A stretch of DNA of 64,000 bases from positions 1,342,358-1,406,357 of the forward strand of contig FOZF01000001.1 in NCBI GenBank assembly GCA_900113425.1. Reading direction: 5' to 3'. This DNA comes from Stenotrophomonas maltophilia. GTDB taxonomy: Bacteria; Pseudomonadota; Gammaproteobacteria; Xanthomonadales; Xanthomonadaceae. The first letter of the stretch is position 1; each line of letters begins with the position of its first letter. Below, one piece after another: positions 22,755-31,449 of the stretch. The translations under genes and the position numbers were made by a program. The notes under the pieces were generated by a model that saw only the letters and a program-made list of their open reading frames with translations, was not told the origin of the DNA and did no database searches.

Positions 22755-23462
22755 TCAGGGCTGCAGACTCTGCCGGTGCTCACGGAAGCCGGCATGACTG
22801 AGCCGGTAGTCGATCTCCACGCGCCCGCCGGCGCGGGGCACGAACGGCAGCGTCATCGCCGCGCCGGGATAAAGGCTGCGTTTGATCTCATGCGTCGTGC
22901 AGCGGCCGTCCGCGTCGCAGTCCTGCACCTGGTTGACGCCGAGCCGCAGCGTGCCGCGGTTCAGCAAGCGATCACCGTCCAGGCCCATCTCAACGCGCCC
23001 CTCAGCCGGTAGCACGTTGACCAGCACGCCCCAGACCAGGCTGACACCCAGAGTGGCGCTGGCTCCCTGCACCGGCACGTCGGACGCGCCGTCATCGGGG
23101 CCGCGAACACCTTCGAAGTAGACGCGGAACGCGGTTTCCTGCTCGACCGGCTGCAGCGGAATGATCCGTATCAGGCGCGTGCCGCCCCCGGCCAGACCGA
23201 AGCGTCCCGGCGTGACCGCCATGACGGCCGCGGTGCCGACGGCCTCGTCGACTTCTTCCTCGTGATCACTGGCCGGGTGCAGGATGCGTTTCACCGTGGC
23301 CTGCACGTACTGCGGCTGCGGTGATTGCGAATGCACGCGCACGGTCGTGGTCTTGCCGGCTTCGGCATGCACGCGCATGGGATGGACGTTGAGATTGGCC
23401 AGCACCGGTGCCGCTGGCAGGAGGGCCAGCAGCAGCGCGCCGGCCAGGGGAATCTTGCTCAT
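22755..23462 (-). CDS. Periplasmic fimbrial chaperone, CS1/cable-pilus type
   Basis: 235-residue periplasmic chaperone for the fimbrial subunits encoded upstream. It has a signal peptide of 22 residues (APVLA-N) and two Ig-like domains. Visible are LNVHPMRVHAEAGKTTTVRV for strand A1, the subunit-binding GTRLIRIIPLQPVEQETAFRVYF region (with the conserved Arg), and a second domain ending HREHRQ. The family differs from the PapD type; with a CblD-like tip protein next door it is best seen as the alpha-clade (CS1/Cbl) chaperone. It starts 21 bases after the tip gene stop. Confidence 0.83.
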   Translation of the reverse strand: MSKIPLAGALLLALLPAAPVLANLNVHPMRVHAEAGKTTTVRVHSQSPQPQYVQATVKRILHPASDHEEEVDEAVGTAAVMAVTPGRFGLAGGGTRLIRIIPLQPVEQETAFRVYFEGVRGPDDGASDVPVQGASATLGVSLVWGVLVNVLPAEGRVEMGLDGDRLLNRGTLRLGVNQVQDCDADGRCTTHEIKRSLYPGAAMTLPFVPRAGGRVEIDYRLSHAGFREHRQSLQP

Positions 23463-23483
23463 GGGATCGGGTTCCAGGGGAGG

Positions 23484-24614
23484 TCAGAGGCGGTCGGTCG
23501 GCAGGCGCATTTCGAGCTTGAGGCGGCCGTCGTAGTAGCCCTCGCGTTTCTCGGACGCCGGCACACGGGGGGTTTCCAGGGTCAGCGGCGTGGGCACGCA
23601 GTACACCCACTGGTTCATGTCGGGCAGCATCACCAGCCGCAGCTCGGCGGTATCGATGCCGCGCAGCAGGACTTCCTCGTTGTTGCGCAGGGCGATCTTC
23701 TGGCCGCTGTGGTCCAGGGTGAGCTGGTAGTCCAGGCGATCCTGCGCCTCGCGCCCGCCGTCGCGGTGCCATACCGAGTACTGAGATGCCGGCCGGCCGG
23801 GCGCGGAAGGCCCCATGTCGCGCGCGGTGATGGCCAGATACTCACTCTGCGAGCCCATGCCGTCGTACAGGCACATGTCCAGCACGGCGGTGCCACCGAT
23901 CGTGCCGGGTGAGGGGATCGGCCGGTAGTCCAGCTGCAGACCCACCAGCGGCTCGGCCATGCCGAACTCGGGCAGGTAGATCATGGTGCGGTCGCGATCG
24001 GTGATGGTCAGATCGAACCGGAACACGTGGGTGGCGATGATCGGGCCTTCAGGATCGACGCGCAGGTTGAGGCGGAGTTCTGCAGTCCAGCGACCGGCGA
24101 CTAACTCCGCGATGTCAACTTCCTGAAGGATCAGCGCTGCGCCTGTTCCACCTGGAGGAATCAAGCATTCATTGACCTGCGAGGTCCACAAGGGGTACTC
24201 ACCAGGGTTCCAAAAATCGATCGAGCAGAAGCGCTCCCACTCGACGCGTTCAAGCCAGCCAGTGAGCGCAATTCCGATCACTTGTCCACTTCGATGGTCG
24301 CGAAAATCCAGATGTAGTTGACGCCTGCCCGCCGGCCCCTCCTGCGTATCACGCGTCGGACAACGCCCATACGCGGGGTCTTCACCGCACGTCAGATGGA
24401 TCTTCCCGTACCCCAGCTCCACCTCCCCATACCCGAGCACGGTCCTTGGCGCCCACAGCTCCAGCGCTTCGGGCGCGGAACGGTCGAAGGTGCGGACGAT
24501 GTCCGTGGTGATCACGCCGGTTGCCGGGGTCGTCGCCGGTGGGCGCTGTGCCAGCGCCTGCGCACTGCCGAGCAGGCAGGCTCCGGCCAGCAGCAGCCTC
24601 CATGCGGTCCTCAT
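23484..24614 (-). CDS. CblD/CfaE-like pilus tip subunit and assembly initiator
   Basis: 376-residue tip protein of a CS1-type pilus. These proteins cap the fibre, start subunit polymerisation through the usher and can bind the host surface. A signal peptide (MRTAWRLLLAGACLLGSAQA) is followed by an N-terminal adhesin-like half with several cysteines (HLTCGEDPAYGRCP, ERFCSIDF, VNECLIPP) and a C-terminal pilin-like half (LDMCLYDGMGS, DMNQWVYCVPTPLTLETP). The start ATG at 24614 overlaps the usher stop as ATGA. A stretch at about 24090-24330 is lower in GC than its surroundings and encodes part of the adhesin half. It is possibly exchanged by recombination. Confidence 0.82.
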   Translation of the reverse strand: MRTAWRLLLAGACLLGSAQALAQRPPATTPATGVITTDIVRTFDRSAPEALELWAPRTVLGYGEVELGYGKIHLTCGEDPAYGRCPTRDTQEGPAGRRQLHLDFRDHRSGQVIGIALTGWLERVEWERFCSIDFWNPGEYPLWTSQVNECLIPPGGTGAALILQEVDIAELVAGRWTAELRLNLRVDPEGPIIATHVFRFDLTITDRDRTMIYLPEFGMAEPLVGLQLDYRPIPSPGTIGGTAVLDMCLYDGMGSQSEYLAITARDMGPSAPGRPASQYSVWHRDGGREAQDRLDYQLTLDHSGQKIALRNNEEVLLRGIDTAELRLVMLPDMNQWVYCVPTPLTLETPRVPASEKREGYYDGRLKLEMRLPTDRL

Positions 24615-27371
24615 CGCGCACCTCCACTCATCACGTTGCGTTCGTTGCGCCCGGCCACCGGGGCCAGTTCGTTCAGCAGGCGCTGTACCCGCGCCTGGTG
24701 ACGGATCGGTGCCGGCAACTGCTCCAGCGCCAGGGGTTCGCACTGCACCTGGCCGACCAGCAGCACCACGCTGCGGCGCTCACGCACGGTGAGCGGGCAC
24801 TGCAGCAGGTCGCCTGCACGCAGCAGGTAGAGCACCGGCTCGCGCTGCGGGAACTCGGCGATGAAGCCGCCGTCGCGGCCCAGCGAGGGCACCGGCGCAT
24901 TGAGGATGCGGGCGCCTTCCAGCGGGGTACCGGCGATGTCGCGCGCGTTGCCGATGAAGGTGTAGGTCACGTCCAGCGTGACCGGAAGCGCGATCACCTT
25001 CCCTGGCAGCAGGAAGGCGTGCTGCGCGGCGCCCAGGCGGGCGACACGCACTGCGGCGTCGCTGTCGTGCGCGCTGGCATCCTGCACGTCCACGCGGTGG
25101 CGCTGGTAGCCGCCCAGCGGCAGCAGCCGGCGCTCACCGAAGCCGAGGATGCGGCGGCGGTTGCTGCCGGCGCGGATGTCCGCCGCTGCGCCACTCAGTT
25201 CCAGGTCGCGGGCATCGTCCACGCTGACCACCACACCGGCGTCGGCGCCATGGGCGCCGCCCCAGTGCAGCCCGCGTGCGGACAGCGACAGCCCCGACGT
25301 GTGGTTGCCGCTGTAGGAGAGTTCACCCCCACTAGGGTGCTGGTAGTACGACACCGATGCACCGCTCTGCCCGAGCCGGTTGTCGATACGGGCGCTGGCC
25401 AGCGCGCTGTAACGGTCGTCGTTGTACGCGCTCAGCTCGGCGCCCAGATCACGCGCGTCGCCATCGCGCTCCTGGCGCAGCGAATGCGACAGGCCCAGGC
25501 GAGCATCCGGGCGGCTGTGCTGAGGCTGGCGCATGTCCAGCGCCACACGCTGCTGCACGCTGCCGTCGTCGATCCGCTGCAAGCGCGAGACCGCGATGTT
25601 CAGGTAGATGCCGCGATCACGGGCCGGCCCGCGCCCGCTGCCGGTATCGGTGTCCTGCTGCCACACCCCCAGCCGGCTGCCGATGCTCATTCCACGCCAC
25701 TGCCGGGTGCGGCTGTAACTGGCCTGCAGGCTGCGCGAGGTCTGCGCAGGACGCAGCGCCGGCACATGAGGCGGCAGCAGGCCCGGCGGCAGGCCCGTCC
25801 AGACGTCGTCGTCCTCGCCGGGCAGGCTCCACTCCGGGGTGAAGCTGCGCCGGCGGGTGTTATCCCAGGTACAGGCTGCCACCGAACAGGGGCGCCGATA
25901 CCGAGGCACTGAGCGCATCGACACAACCGAAGCGGTCGTGCTGCACCGGCGTGCTGCTCTGGCACGCGCCGCCGCGCAGGCGTTGCCGATAGACATTCCA
26001 GGACGCGTAGTGGCGATAGCTCAGCTGCTGCTGCAGGCCGTGGCTGCCGTCGCCTCCGTTCAGCACGCCGACCATCGCCTGCAGGTCATGCCGCCCGAAC
26101 TGCTGGCGTGCCTCAAGGCGCAGTTCGCCGTATCCGGTATCGGCGACGCGGGCGATACCCGCTGTCATGCCGTAATTCCGCGCGAGGGGGATGCGCAACC
26201 CTGCCTGTACCGCCGTGTCGGACGCATCGCCGATGTCACTTGCACGTGCCGCATGCGCGCGGCGGCGCCCGCCCTGCACGAACCACTGCAGGCTGCGCTC
26301 GGACCAGTCGCCGCCACGGCTGAAGGGCGCCTCCTCGCTGCGCACGAAGCGGCCGTCCTCGTAGATGCGCAGGGTGACGGTGTAGCTGCCGACCGGAAAC
26401 CGGCGCGTATCGAGATCGTTGACACCGGCCTGCAGGTAGAAGGTCTGCAGCAGGCGATCACCATCGAAGGCATCCACGCGTGCATCGCGGCCGAGCAGCA
26501 CGGTCAACGGGGTGGAGGTGACGTTCGCGTCGGTATCGACATAGGCCTGCGTGGTCCCCACGCGCAGCCCCTCGAAGCGATCCAGCGGCAGCATGCCGAA
26601 CCCGAAGGTGCCGCCCTGCTGGCTGGACAGATTGCGCCGGTCCATGCGGCCCAGCTGCAGGTAGTGGCGCTGGGCAAGATCGTGGCGATAGTAGAGATCA
26701 TCCAGATGGAAGCGGTCATGCGCGCGGTAACCCTGCCGCGCCTGGCGGCTGTAGTTCCAGCTGCTGGCGACATGGCCATCGCGCAGCACGCCGAGCACCG
26801 TGCTGCCCTGCACGCTCAACGCGTGGTAGCCATCACCCCCACTGAAATTCACGGTCTGCTGCTGCAGCAGCGCGTTCTGTGCCTGCTCGGACACCTGGTG
26901 GAACGGCGAGCGCTGTGCGCCCTGCTGTGGCAGCCATCGGCGTGCCGGAAACAACATCAGCACGCCATCGCTTTCATCGAAGATGGCGTGCACGTGGGCT
27001 GGATCGTCCGGACTGTCGATCCAGCCGCAGCCGGGATCCGGTTGGCCGTAGGGACAGGCCAGATGACTGTTGCGCGGCAGCGGTGCAGCCAGTGCCGCCT
27101 GCAGCGCGTCGCGCGCATCGGCGCTGAGACCGAGAGCTTCCAGAACCTGCGCAGGCTGGTCCAGCTGCACCGTATCCAGCGTGACCCAGGCGGACCACAG
27201 GCCGGCCGACTGCCCGAACAGGCGTACCTCGACACGCTCGGTCTGGCCGCTGGCGAGGTCTTCGAAACCGGCTGGTACCGGCCGTGCGTGGACGGTCGGC
27301 AGGGTCGGAATGGCCAACGTCAGGGCGAGCGCGACCGCCAGCCGGCTGTGGGCAGGTACAGGTATCAACAT
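24611..27371 (-). pseudogene. CS1/cable-type outer-membrane usher, frameshifted
   Basis: Usher that threads pilin subunits through the outer membrane. The first frame (27371-25860, 503 residues) has a signal peptide (TLPTVHA-R), an N-terminal subunit-binding region and barrel strands. It runs to APLFGGSLYLG and then hits TAA at 25862-25860. Usher-like sequence resumes in another frame (DNTRRRSFTPEW, then WTGLPPGLLPP) and continues to 24611. The total span of 2761 nt is one base over a multiple of three, and removing one G from the GGG at about 25863-25865 would restore a continuous protein of about 919 residues. So this is either a sequencing error, a phase-variable or inactivating indel, or recoding. 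All flanking genes of the operon are intact, which favours a recent event or an artefact. Confidence 0.8.
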
Positions 27372-27424
27372 GGGGGAGACAACCGATGGCCGGCCGGCCC
27401 GCGAGCGGGCCGGCGCGGTGGGGA

Positions 27425-27943
27425 TTACGGCGCGGCGGTGTTCTGCGACACGACCAGCGCCACGGTGCCGCTGTACAGGCCCGCGAAGTTGATCTCGCCG
27501 GACACGGTCTGCTGCACGCGCAGCGGCATGGCGATCGAGGCACCCGGAATCGCGCTGTCGAACAGATCGCCCGCAGCGAAGTCGATCGGGGTGGTCTCCA
27601 GGGTGCGGCCGTTGAGGCTGACCGTCAGCGGCACGTTGATGGCACCCGGTGCGGCCAGGTCGGGACGCAGCACGGCGTCGGCCGCCAGGCGCACGCTGAC
27701 ATCCTTCTCGGTGTCATTGGTGAAGATGCGCACATCCTCGGTCCACGACGACAGGCCGGCACCGCCGGCGCGGTAGACCAGCTGCACCGCGTCCGGCAGC
27801 GCGGTGCCGTCGGCCTTGAGCAGGGACAGGGTCGGATCGACGTTCGCCCACACGGTGATGTTGGTTTCCACGGCGGCCTGCGCGGTCAGCGAAGCGCCTG
27901 CGAGCGCCACGGCCAGGGCGGCCTTCTTGAACATGTGCGACAT
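27425..27943 (-). CDS. CS1/CblA-type major fimbrial subunit
   Basis: 172-residue major pilin. A signal peptide (MSHMFKKAALAVALAGASLTAQAA) precedes VETNITVWANVDPTLSLL, close to the N-terminal donor strand of CS1-family pilins, and SVRLAADAVLRPD and the LEVVS-like end VALVVSQNTAAP follow. There are no cysteines, as in CfaB/CblA pilins and unlike type 1 pilins. The start at 27943 was chosen from signal-peptide length; ATG at 27934 is an alternative. It is first in the order pilin, usher, tip, chaperone, 53 bases before the usher start. This distance often carries a hairpin that leaves more pilin mRNA, but none is clear here. Confidence 0.87.
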   Translation of the reverse strand: MSHMFKKAALAVALAGASLTAQAAVETNITVWANVDPTLSLLKADGTALPDAVQLVYRAGGAGLSSWTEDVRIFTNDTEKDVSVRLAADAVLRPDLAAPGAINVPLTVSLNGRTLETTPIDFAAGDLFDSAIPGASIAMPLRVQQTVSGEINFAGLYSGTVALVVSQNTAAP

Positions 27944-28179
27944 GGTTTCTCTCTCTGATGGATTGGGTTGCCTCCTGGATGGAAGCACTGCCGGCACGGA
28001 CCTGCCCTGCCAGCAGCGCGGTCAAGGTATTGATCGGCTCCTGCGGTGTACATGCAACGTTTCTTGATTGCCGATTACGCGTACTTCTGCGACATCACAC
28101 ACGCATCGCGCGTGCCGTGACCAGCAGAATGCGACGCTTTCGGCATTGCTACAGCCAGAGGGGGGGCCACGACATGGGC

Positions 28180-28207
28180 AAAAAAAACGCCCCCTTGCGG
28201 GGGCGTT
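28180..28207 (-). terminator. Rho-independent terminator of gltA
   Basis: On the minus strand AACGCCCCC and GGGGGCGTT arms form a nine-pair stem with a four-base loop followed by eight Ts, 26 bases after the gltA stop. It is the clearest intrinsic terminator in the window. The remaining space up to the pilin gene (27944-28179) shows no gene; it must hold the fimbrial promoter but no good -35/-10 pair was found. Confidence 0.9.
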
Positions 28208-28232
28208 CTTCCACGTTGCGATGGCGGGGCGA

Positions 28233-29510
28233 TCAGCCCTGGTAGTCGCGCACGTCGCTGCCGGTGTAGACCTGGCGCGGACGGCCGATCTTCATTTCCG
28301 GATCGACCTGCTGTTCCAGCCAATGCGACACCCAGCCGGAGGTACGGCCCAGGGCGAACATGACGGTGAACATCTCGGTCGGAATCTGCAGCGCCTTGTA
28401 GATGATGCCGCTGTAGAAATCGACGTTCGGATACAGCTTGCGGGCGACGAAGTAGTCGTCCTGCAGCGCGGCCTGCTCCAGCTTCACGGCCACGTCCAGC
28501 AGCGGGTCCTGCACGCCCAGCTGCTTGAGCACCTTGCTGGTCATCTCGCCGATGACCTTGGCGCGCGGATCGAAGTTCTTGTAGACGCGGTGGCCGAAGC
28601 CCATCAGGCGGAAGCCGGAGGTCTTGTCCTTGGCCTTGAGCACGGCCGATTCCACGTTGTCGGCCGAACCGATTTCTTCCAGCATCTTCAGCACGGCTTC
28701 GTTGGCACCGCCATGGGCCGGACCCCACAGCGCGGTGACGCCCGCGGCAACCGACGCATACGGATTGGCACCGGTCGAGCCGACCAGGCGCACCGTCGAG
28801 GTGGACGCGTTCTGCTCGTGGTCGGCGTGCAGGATGAACAGCAGGTCCAGCGCCTTGACCACGTCCGGATTCAGTTCGTACTGGCCGTCAGCCGACTCGA
28901 AGGTCTGCTTCAGGAAGCGGCTGACGTAATCCAGCGAAGTGTCCGGCGTGTTGGCCGGCAGGCCCTTACCGTGACGGTAGATCAGCGCCGAGAGGGTCGG
29001 CACCTTGGCGATCAGGCGCACGGCGGCCTGGCGGCGCTGTTCGGCGTCGGACAGGTCCAGCGCGTCGTGGTAGACGGCCGACAGCTGCGCGATCGCGGCA
29101 GCCAGGATGGCCATCGGATGGGCATCCTTGGCAAAGCTGCCGATCAGGGTGTTGATCGAATCGGGGACGTTGGCCTCGGCAGCCAGCTCATCGGTGAAGG
29201 CCTTCAGCTGCTCGGCGCTCGGACGCTCGCCGTTGATCAGCAGGTAGGCCACTTCGACGTAGCTCGACTTTTCCGACAGCTGTTCGATCGGGTAACCGCG
29301 GTACAGCAGCACGCCCTTGTCGCCGTCGATGTAGGTGATGGCGGACTTGCAGCTGGCCGTCGCGGTGAAGCCGGAATCGTAGGTGAAGTACCCCGTTTCC
29401 TTGGTCAGCTTCGCGATGTCGACGCAGTCGTTGCCAAGGGTGGGTTTGATGACGGGCAGAACGACCGACGTGTCGCCGGCGTTGAGCGTGACCTGATCAA
29501 GATCGGACAC
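28233..29510 (-). CDS. gltA: Citrate synthase (type II)
   Basis: 425-residue citrate synthase, which condenses acetyl-CoA and oxaloacetate at entry to the TCA cycle. Motifs include HADHEQNASTSTVRLVGS and GPAHGGANEAV (the two active-site histidines), GFGHRVYKNFDPRA (substrate-binding His and Arg) and YPNVDFYSGIIYKALQIP (catalytic Asp). The N-terminal domain resembles the NADH-sensitive hexameric type of Gram-negative bacteria. The gene is monocistronic: its own leader lies upstream and a strong terminator downstream. Start is the ATG at 29510. Confidence 0.97.
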   Translation of the reverse strand: MSDLDQVTLNAGDTSVVLPVIKPTLGNDCVDIAKLTKETGYFTYDSGFTATASCKSAITYIDGDKGVLLYRGYPIEQLSEKSSYVEVAYLLINGERPSAEQLKAFTDELAAEANVPDSINTLIGSFAKDAHPMAILAAAIAQLSAVYHDALDLSDAEQRRQAAVRLIAKVPTLSALIYRHGKGLPANTPDTSLDYVSRFLKQTFESADGQYELNPDVVKALDLLFILHADHEQNASTSTVRLVGSTGANPYASVAAGVTALWGPAHGGANEAVLKMLEEIGSADNVESAVLKAKDKTSGFRLMGFGHRVYKNFDPRAKVIGEMTSKVLKQLGVQDPLLDVAVKLEQAALQDDYFVARKLYPNVDFYSGIIYKALQIPTEMFTVMFALGRTSGWVSHWLEQQVDPEMKIGRPRQVYTGSDVRDYQG

Positions 29511-29573
29511 TGTGTGCGCTCCTTCATGGGAAGGCGCCTGCCCAAGCGCATTGGTCAGGCACGTGAATGACGT

Positions 29574-29605
29574 CCACGACCTGTGTCGTGGATCACGCCA
29601 TTATC
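29574..29605 (-). promoter_or_regulatory. Candidate gltA leader: -10 box and stem-loop
   Basis: On the minus strand a GATAAT -10-like box (29605-29600) is followed by a stem-loop with arms CCACGAC / GTCGTGG and a four-base loop (29591-29574), about 65 bases before the gltA start. No convincing -35 was found, so the promoter call is tentative. The rest of 29511-29751 contains nothing else recognised. Confidence 0.35.
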
Positions 29606-29751
29606 GCACAGCAGCATTTGCCCGGTGCTAGACGGAAGTCGTAGACGGCAGGCGGCCGGAACCCGGCCAGCGAGTGGCCCGGATCGGCAAAAGCGTTGTC
29701 ACGCGAACGCAGTGTTCTGTCCATCCAAACGCCTGTTGGGCAGGCGCCGGG

Positions 29752-29782
29752 GAAAAACAAACGGCCGCGCAGAGCGCGGCCG
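29752..29782 (-). terminator. Rho-independent terminator of rpmE2
   Basis: On the minus strand arms CGGCCGCGC / GCGCGGCCG with a three-base loop are followed by TTTGTTTTT, 24 bases after the L31 stop codon. Confidence 0.85.
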
Positions 29783-29806
29783 TCGGTTCGGAGCGGGATC
29801 GACAGC

Positions 29807-30049
29807 TCAGCGCGCGTAGCGCTTCTGGAACTTGTCGATGCGGCCCGAGGTGTCGATGACCTTGTGCTTGCCCGTGTAGAACGGATGCGAAGCCGAGGAA
29901 ATTTCAACCTTGACCAGCGGGTATTCGTTGCCGTCTTCCCACTGGATGGTTTCCTTCGTCGCCATGGTCGAGCGGGTCAGGATCTTGAAATCGGAGGTGA
30001 CGTCATGGAAGACGACGTCGCGGTAGTTCGGATGGATATCGGCCTTCAT
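29807..30049 (-). CDS. rpmE2: 50S ribosomal protein L31, type B
   Basis: 80-residue L31 of the type B (zinc-independent) class. It starts [20 protein letters not shown] and ends [19 protein letters not shown]. The CxxC zinc ligands of type A L31 are absent; phenylalanine or valine occupies those positions. In organisms with two L31 genes, the type B copy replaces the zinc form under zinc limitation, but in xanthomonads it may be the main copy. It has its own promoter and terminator. No Zur box was recognised. Confidence 0.95.
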   Translation of the reverse strand: MKADIHPNYRDVVFHDVTSDFKILTRSTMATKETIQWEDGNEYPLVKVEISSASHPFYTGKHKVIDTSGRIDKFQKRYAR

Positions 30050-30087
30050 GGGCTCACACCGTAAATGGGCTGGTGGTCAAGAGCGGC

Positions 30088-30117
30088 ATTATAAGCACCG
30101 GCCGCCCCTCGGGGCAA
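30088..30117 (-). promoter_or_regulatory. Sigma-70 promoter of rpmE2
   Basis: On the minus strand TTGCCC (30117-30112) and a perfect TATAAT (30093-30088) are 18 bases apart, about 39 bases upstream of the L31 start codon. Confidence 0.7.
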
Positions 30118-30137
30118 CCGGTTGCGTGGATCCGCGC

Positions 30138-31076
30138 TCAGTCCGCGCCAAGTGCCTGCCGCACAAGGCTTTCGAAGCGGGCCTGGTCGTAGGCAATCAG
30201 CAGGTCGCAGTTGTCCGGCTGGCCGGTCTGGCGGTTCCAGTCGACGAGGGTCGCGCCGCGACTGAACGTGCCGTTCAGTTCCACGTTCAGCGGCCGCGAT
30301 TCCACCCGCAGCTGCCCTTCCGGGTTCAGCGCCCAGGCCATGGCCAGGGCATCGGCGGTGTACCAGCGGCCGCCCTTGCTGTCTTCGGACAGGCCACGGG
30401 TCTTGCGCGAGATCAGCTCGTAGAAGCGGGCGCGCTCCGAATCGGCCTGCAGCCACGTCTCGGCCTCCTGCAGCGGCAGGCCGTGGGCGACGGTCGCTTC
30501 CCAGTCCGACACCAGCAGGTGCTTGAACGCAGTGAACACCACGTGCGCCGCTTCCGGATCGAAGGCGATGTTGAACTCCGCCGCCGGCGTGATGTTGCCG
30601 TGGCAGGTGACCGCACCGCCCATCACCACGATGCGCTTGATGCGCTGAGGCAGGGTCGGGTCCAGCTTCAGCGCCAGCGCCAGGTTGGTCAGCGGGCCGA
30701 GCATCACCAGCATCAGTTCGCCGGCATGCTTGTGCGACAGGCGCAGGATCGCCAGCGCGGCATGTTCGGCTTCGGCCTGTCGGCTCGGCGGCGGCAGATC
30801 GACATCGCCGTAGCCGTCACGGCCGTGCACATGCGCGGCATCGACGGAGGGATGCAGCAGCGGATCGGGACTGCCGGCAAACACCGGCACGTCGGGACGG
30901 CCGACGATGTCGCAGAGCTTGAGGGCATTGCGGACGGTGTACTGCAGGCCGACATTGCCGGCGGCGATGGTCAGGGCGACCACGTCATGCCGTTCATCGG
31001 CAAAGGCCATCAGCAGGGCCAGGGCGTCGTCCACACCGGGGTCGGTGTCGATCAACAGGGGGATCTTGTGGGTCAT
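30138..31076 (-). CDS. Inosine-uridine-type nucleoside hydrolase
   Basis: 312-residue nucleoside N-ribohydrolase, which splits nucleosides into ribose and base for salvage. The calcium-binding signature is at the N-terminus (LLIDTDPGVDDALALLMAF). LVMLGPLTNLALAL, VVMGGAVTCHGNITPAAEFN and the terminal WYTADALAMA Asp region follow. The start MTHKIPLLIDTDPG at 31076 is the family N-terminus; an open frame continues upstream through a repeat element but is not coding. Substrate range (purine, pyrimidine or mixed) is not readable. It stands alone. Confidence 0.92.
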   Translation of the reverse strand: MTHKIPLLIDTDPGVDDALALLMAFADERHDVVALTIAAGNVGLQYTVRNALKLCDIVGRPDVPVFAGSPDPLLHPSVDAAHVHGRDGYGDVDLPPPSRQAEAEHAALAILRLSHKHAGELMLVMLGPLTNLALALKLDPTLPQRIKRIVVMGGAVTCHGNITPAAEFNIAFDPEAAHVVFTAFKHLLVSDWEATVAHGLPLQEAETWLQADSERARFYELISRKTRGLSEDSKGGRWYTADALAMAWALNPEGQLRVESRPLNVELNGTFSRGATLVDWNRQTGQPDNCDLLIAYDQARFESLVRQALGAD

Positions 31077-31146
31077 CGTTGCCGTCTTCAGATCGGCAAC
31101 GAAGTGTGGACCGGGATGATGACCGTTGCAAGACCGGGGGAGCTCG

Positions 31147-31353
31147 GCAGGGCTGCGCCCTGCACCCGCCGGATCAACGGCAAACGCCAGAGCAACGGCA
31201 AACGCTGGTTTCCTGGGGATGGCGGGGTGGGTCCGGTTGCGGGGGACGCTGCAAGTACGTCCATGTAAGCTCGGTCGCGCCATCCATGGCGCTCACGCCC
31301 CCGCAACCGGACCCACCCCGCCTTCGACAGTAGGTGTCGACCTTGGTCGACAC
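31147..31353 (+). repeat. Modular intergenic hairpin repeat, copy A
   Basis: About 207 bp between the nucleoside hydrolase and recG genes. In order it has: a small palindrome (GGCAGGGCTGCGCCCTGC); a CAACGGCAAACG tandem stretch; and a long hairpin with 25-base perfect arms at 31221-31245 and 31298-31322. The hairpin encloses a GGACG-CTGCAAGTA-CGTCC stem-loop and a GCGCCATCCATGGCGC stem. Last come CTTCGACAG and the palindrome GTGTCGACCTTGGTCGACAC. Copies B (42445) and C (56798, inverted) share this plan. It forms no plausible protein; open frames reading MDVLAASPATGP arise from it by chance. Confidence 0.85.
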
Positions 31354-31403
31354 ATTCAGGCAATGCGTGGATGAACATGGAAATGATCGAAGGCGCTGTC
31401 TGT

Positions 31404-31425
31404 GTAGTCGAGCCATGCTCGACTC
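31404..31425. repeat. SMAG-type palindrome
   Basis: GTAG followed by complementary arms (TCGAG-CCATG-CTCGA) just beyond the recG stop codon. The GTAG end plus hairpin is the hallmark of the short palindromes scattered through S. maltophilia genomes. Confidence 0.6.
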
Positions 31426-31449
31426 CCGCGCGCAGCGCACTGAGGCCGC

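Noticed and set aside
31088..31378. Small open frames reading MDVLAASPATGPTPPSPG and relatives
   Set aside because: They are translations of the intergenic hairpin repeat; similar peptides also appear at copy B. No ribosome site, and sequence is explained by the palindromes.
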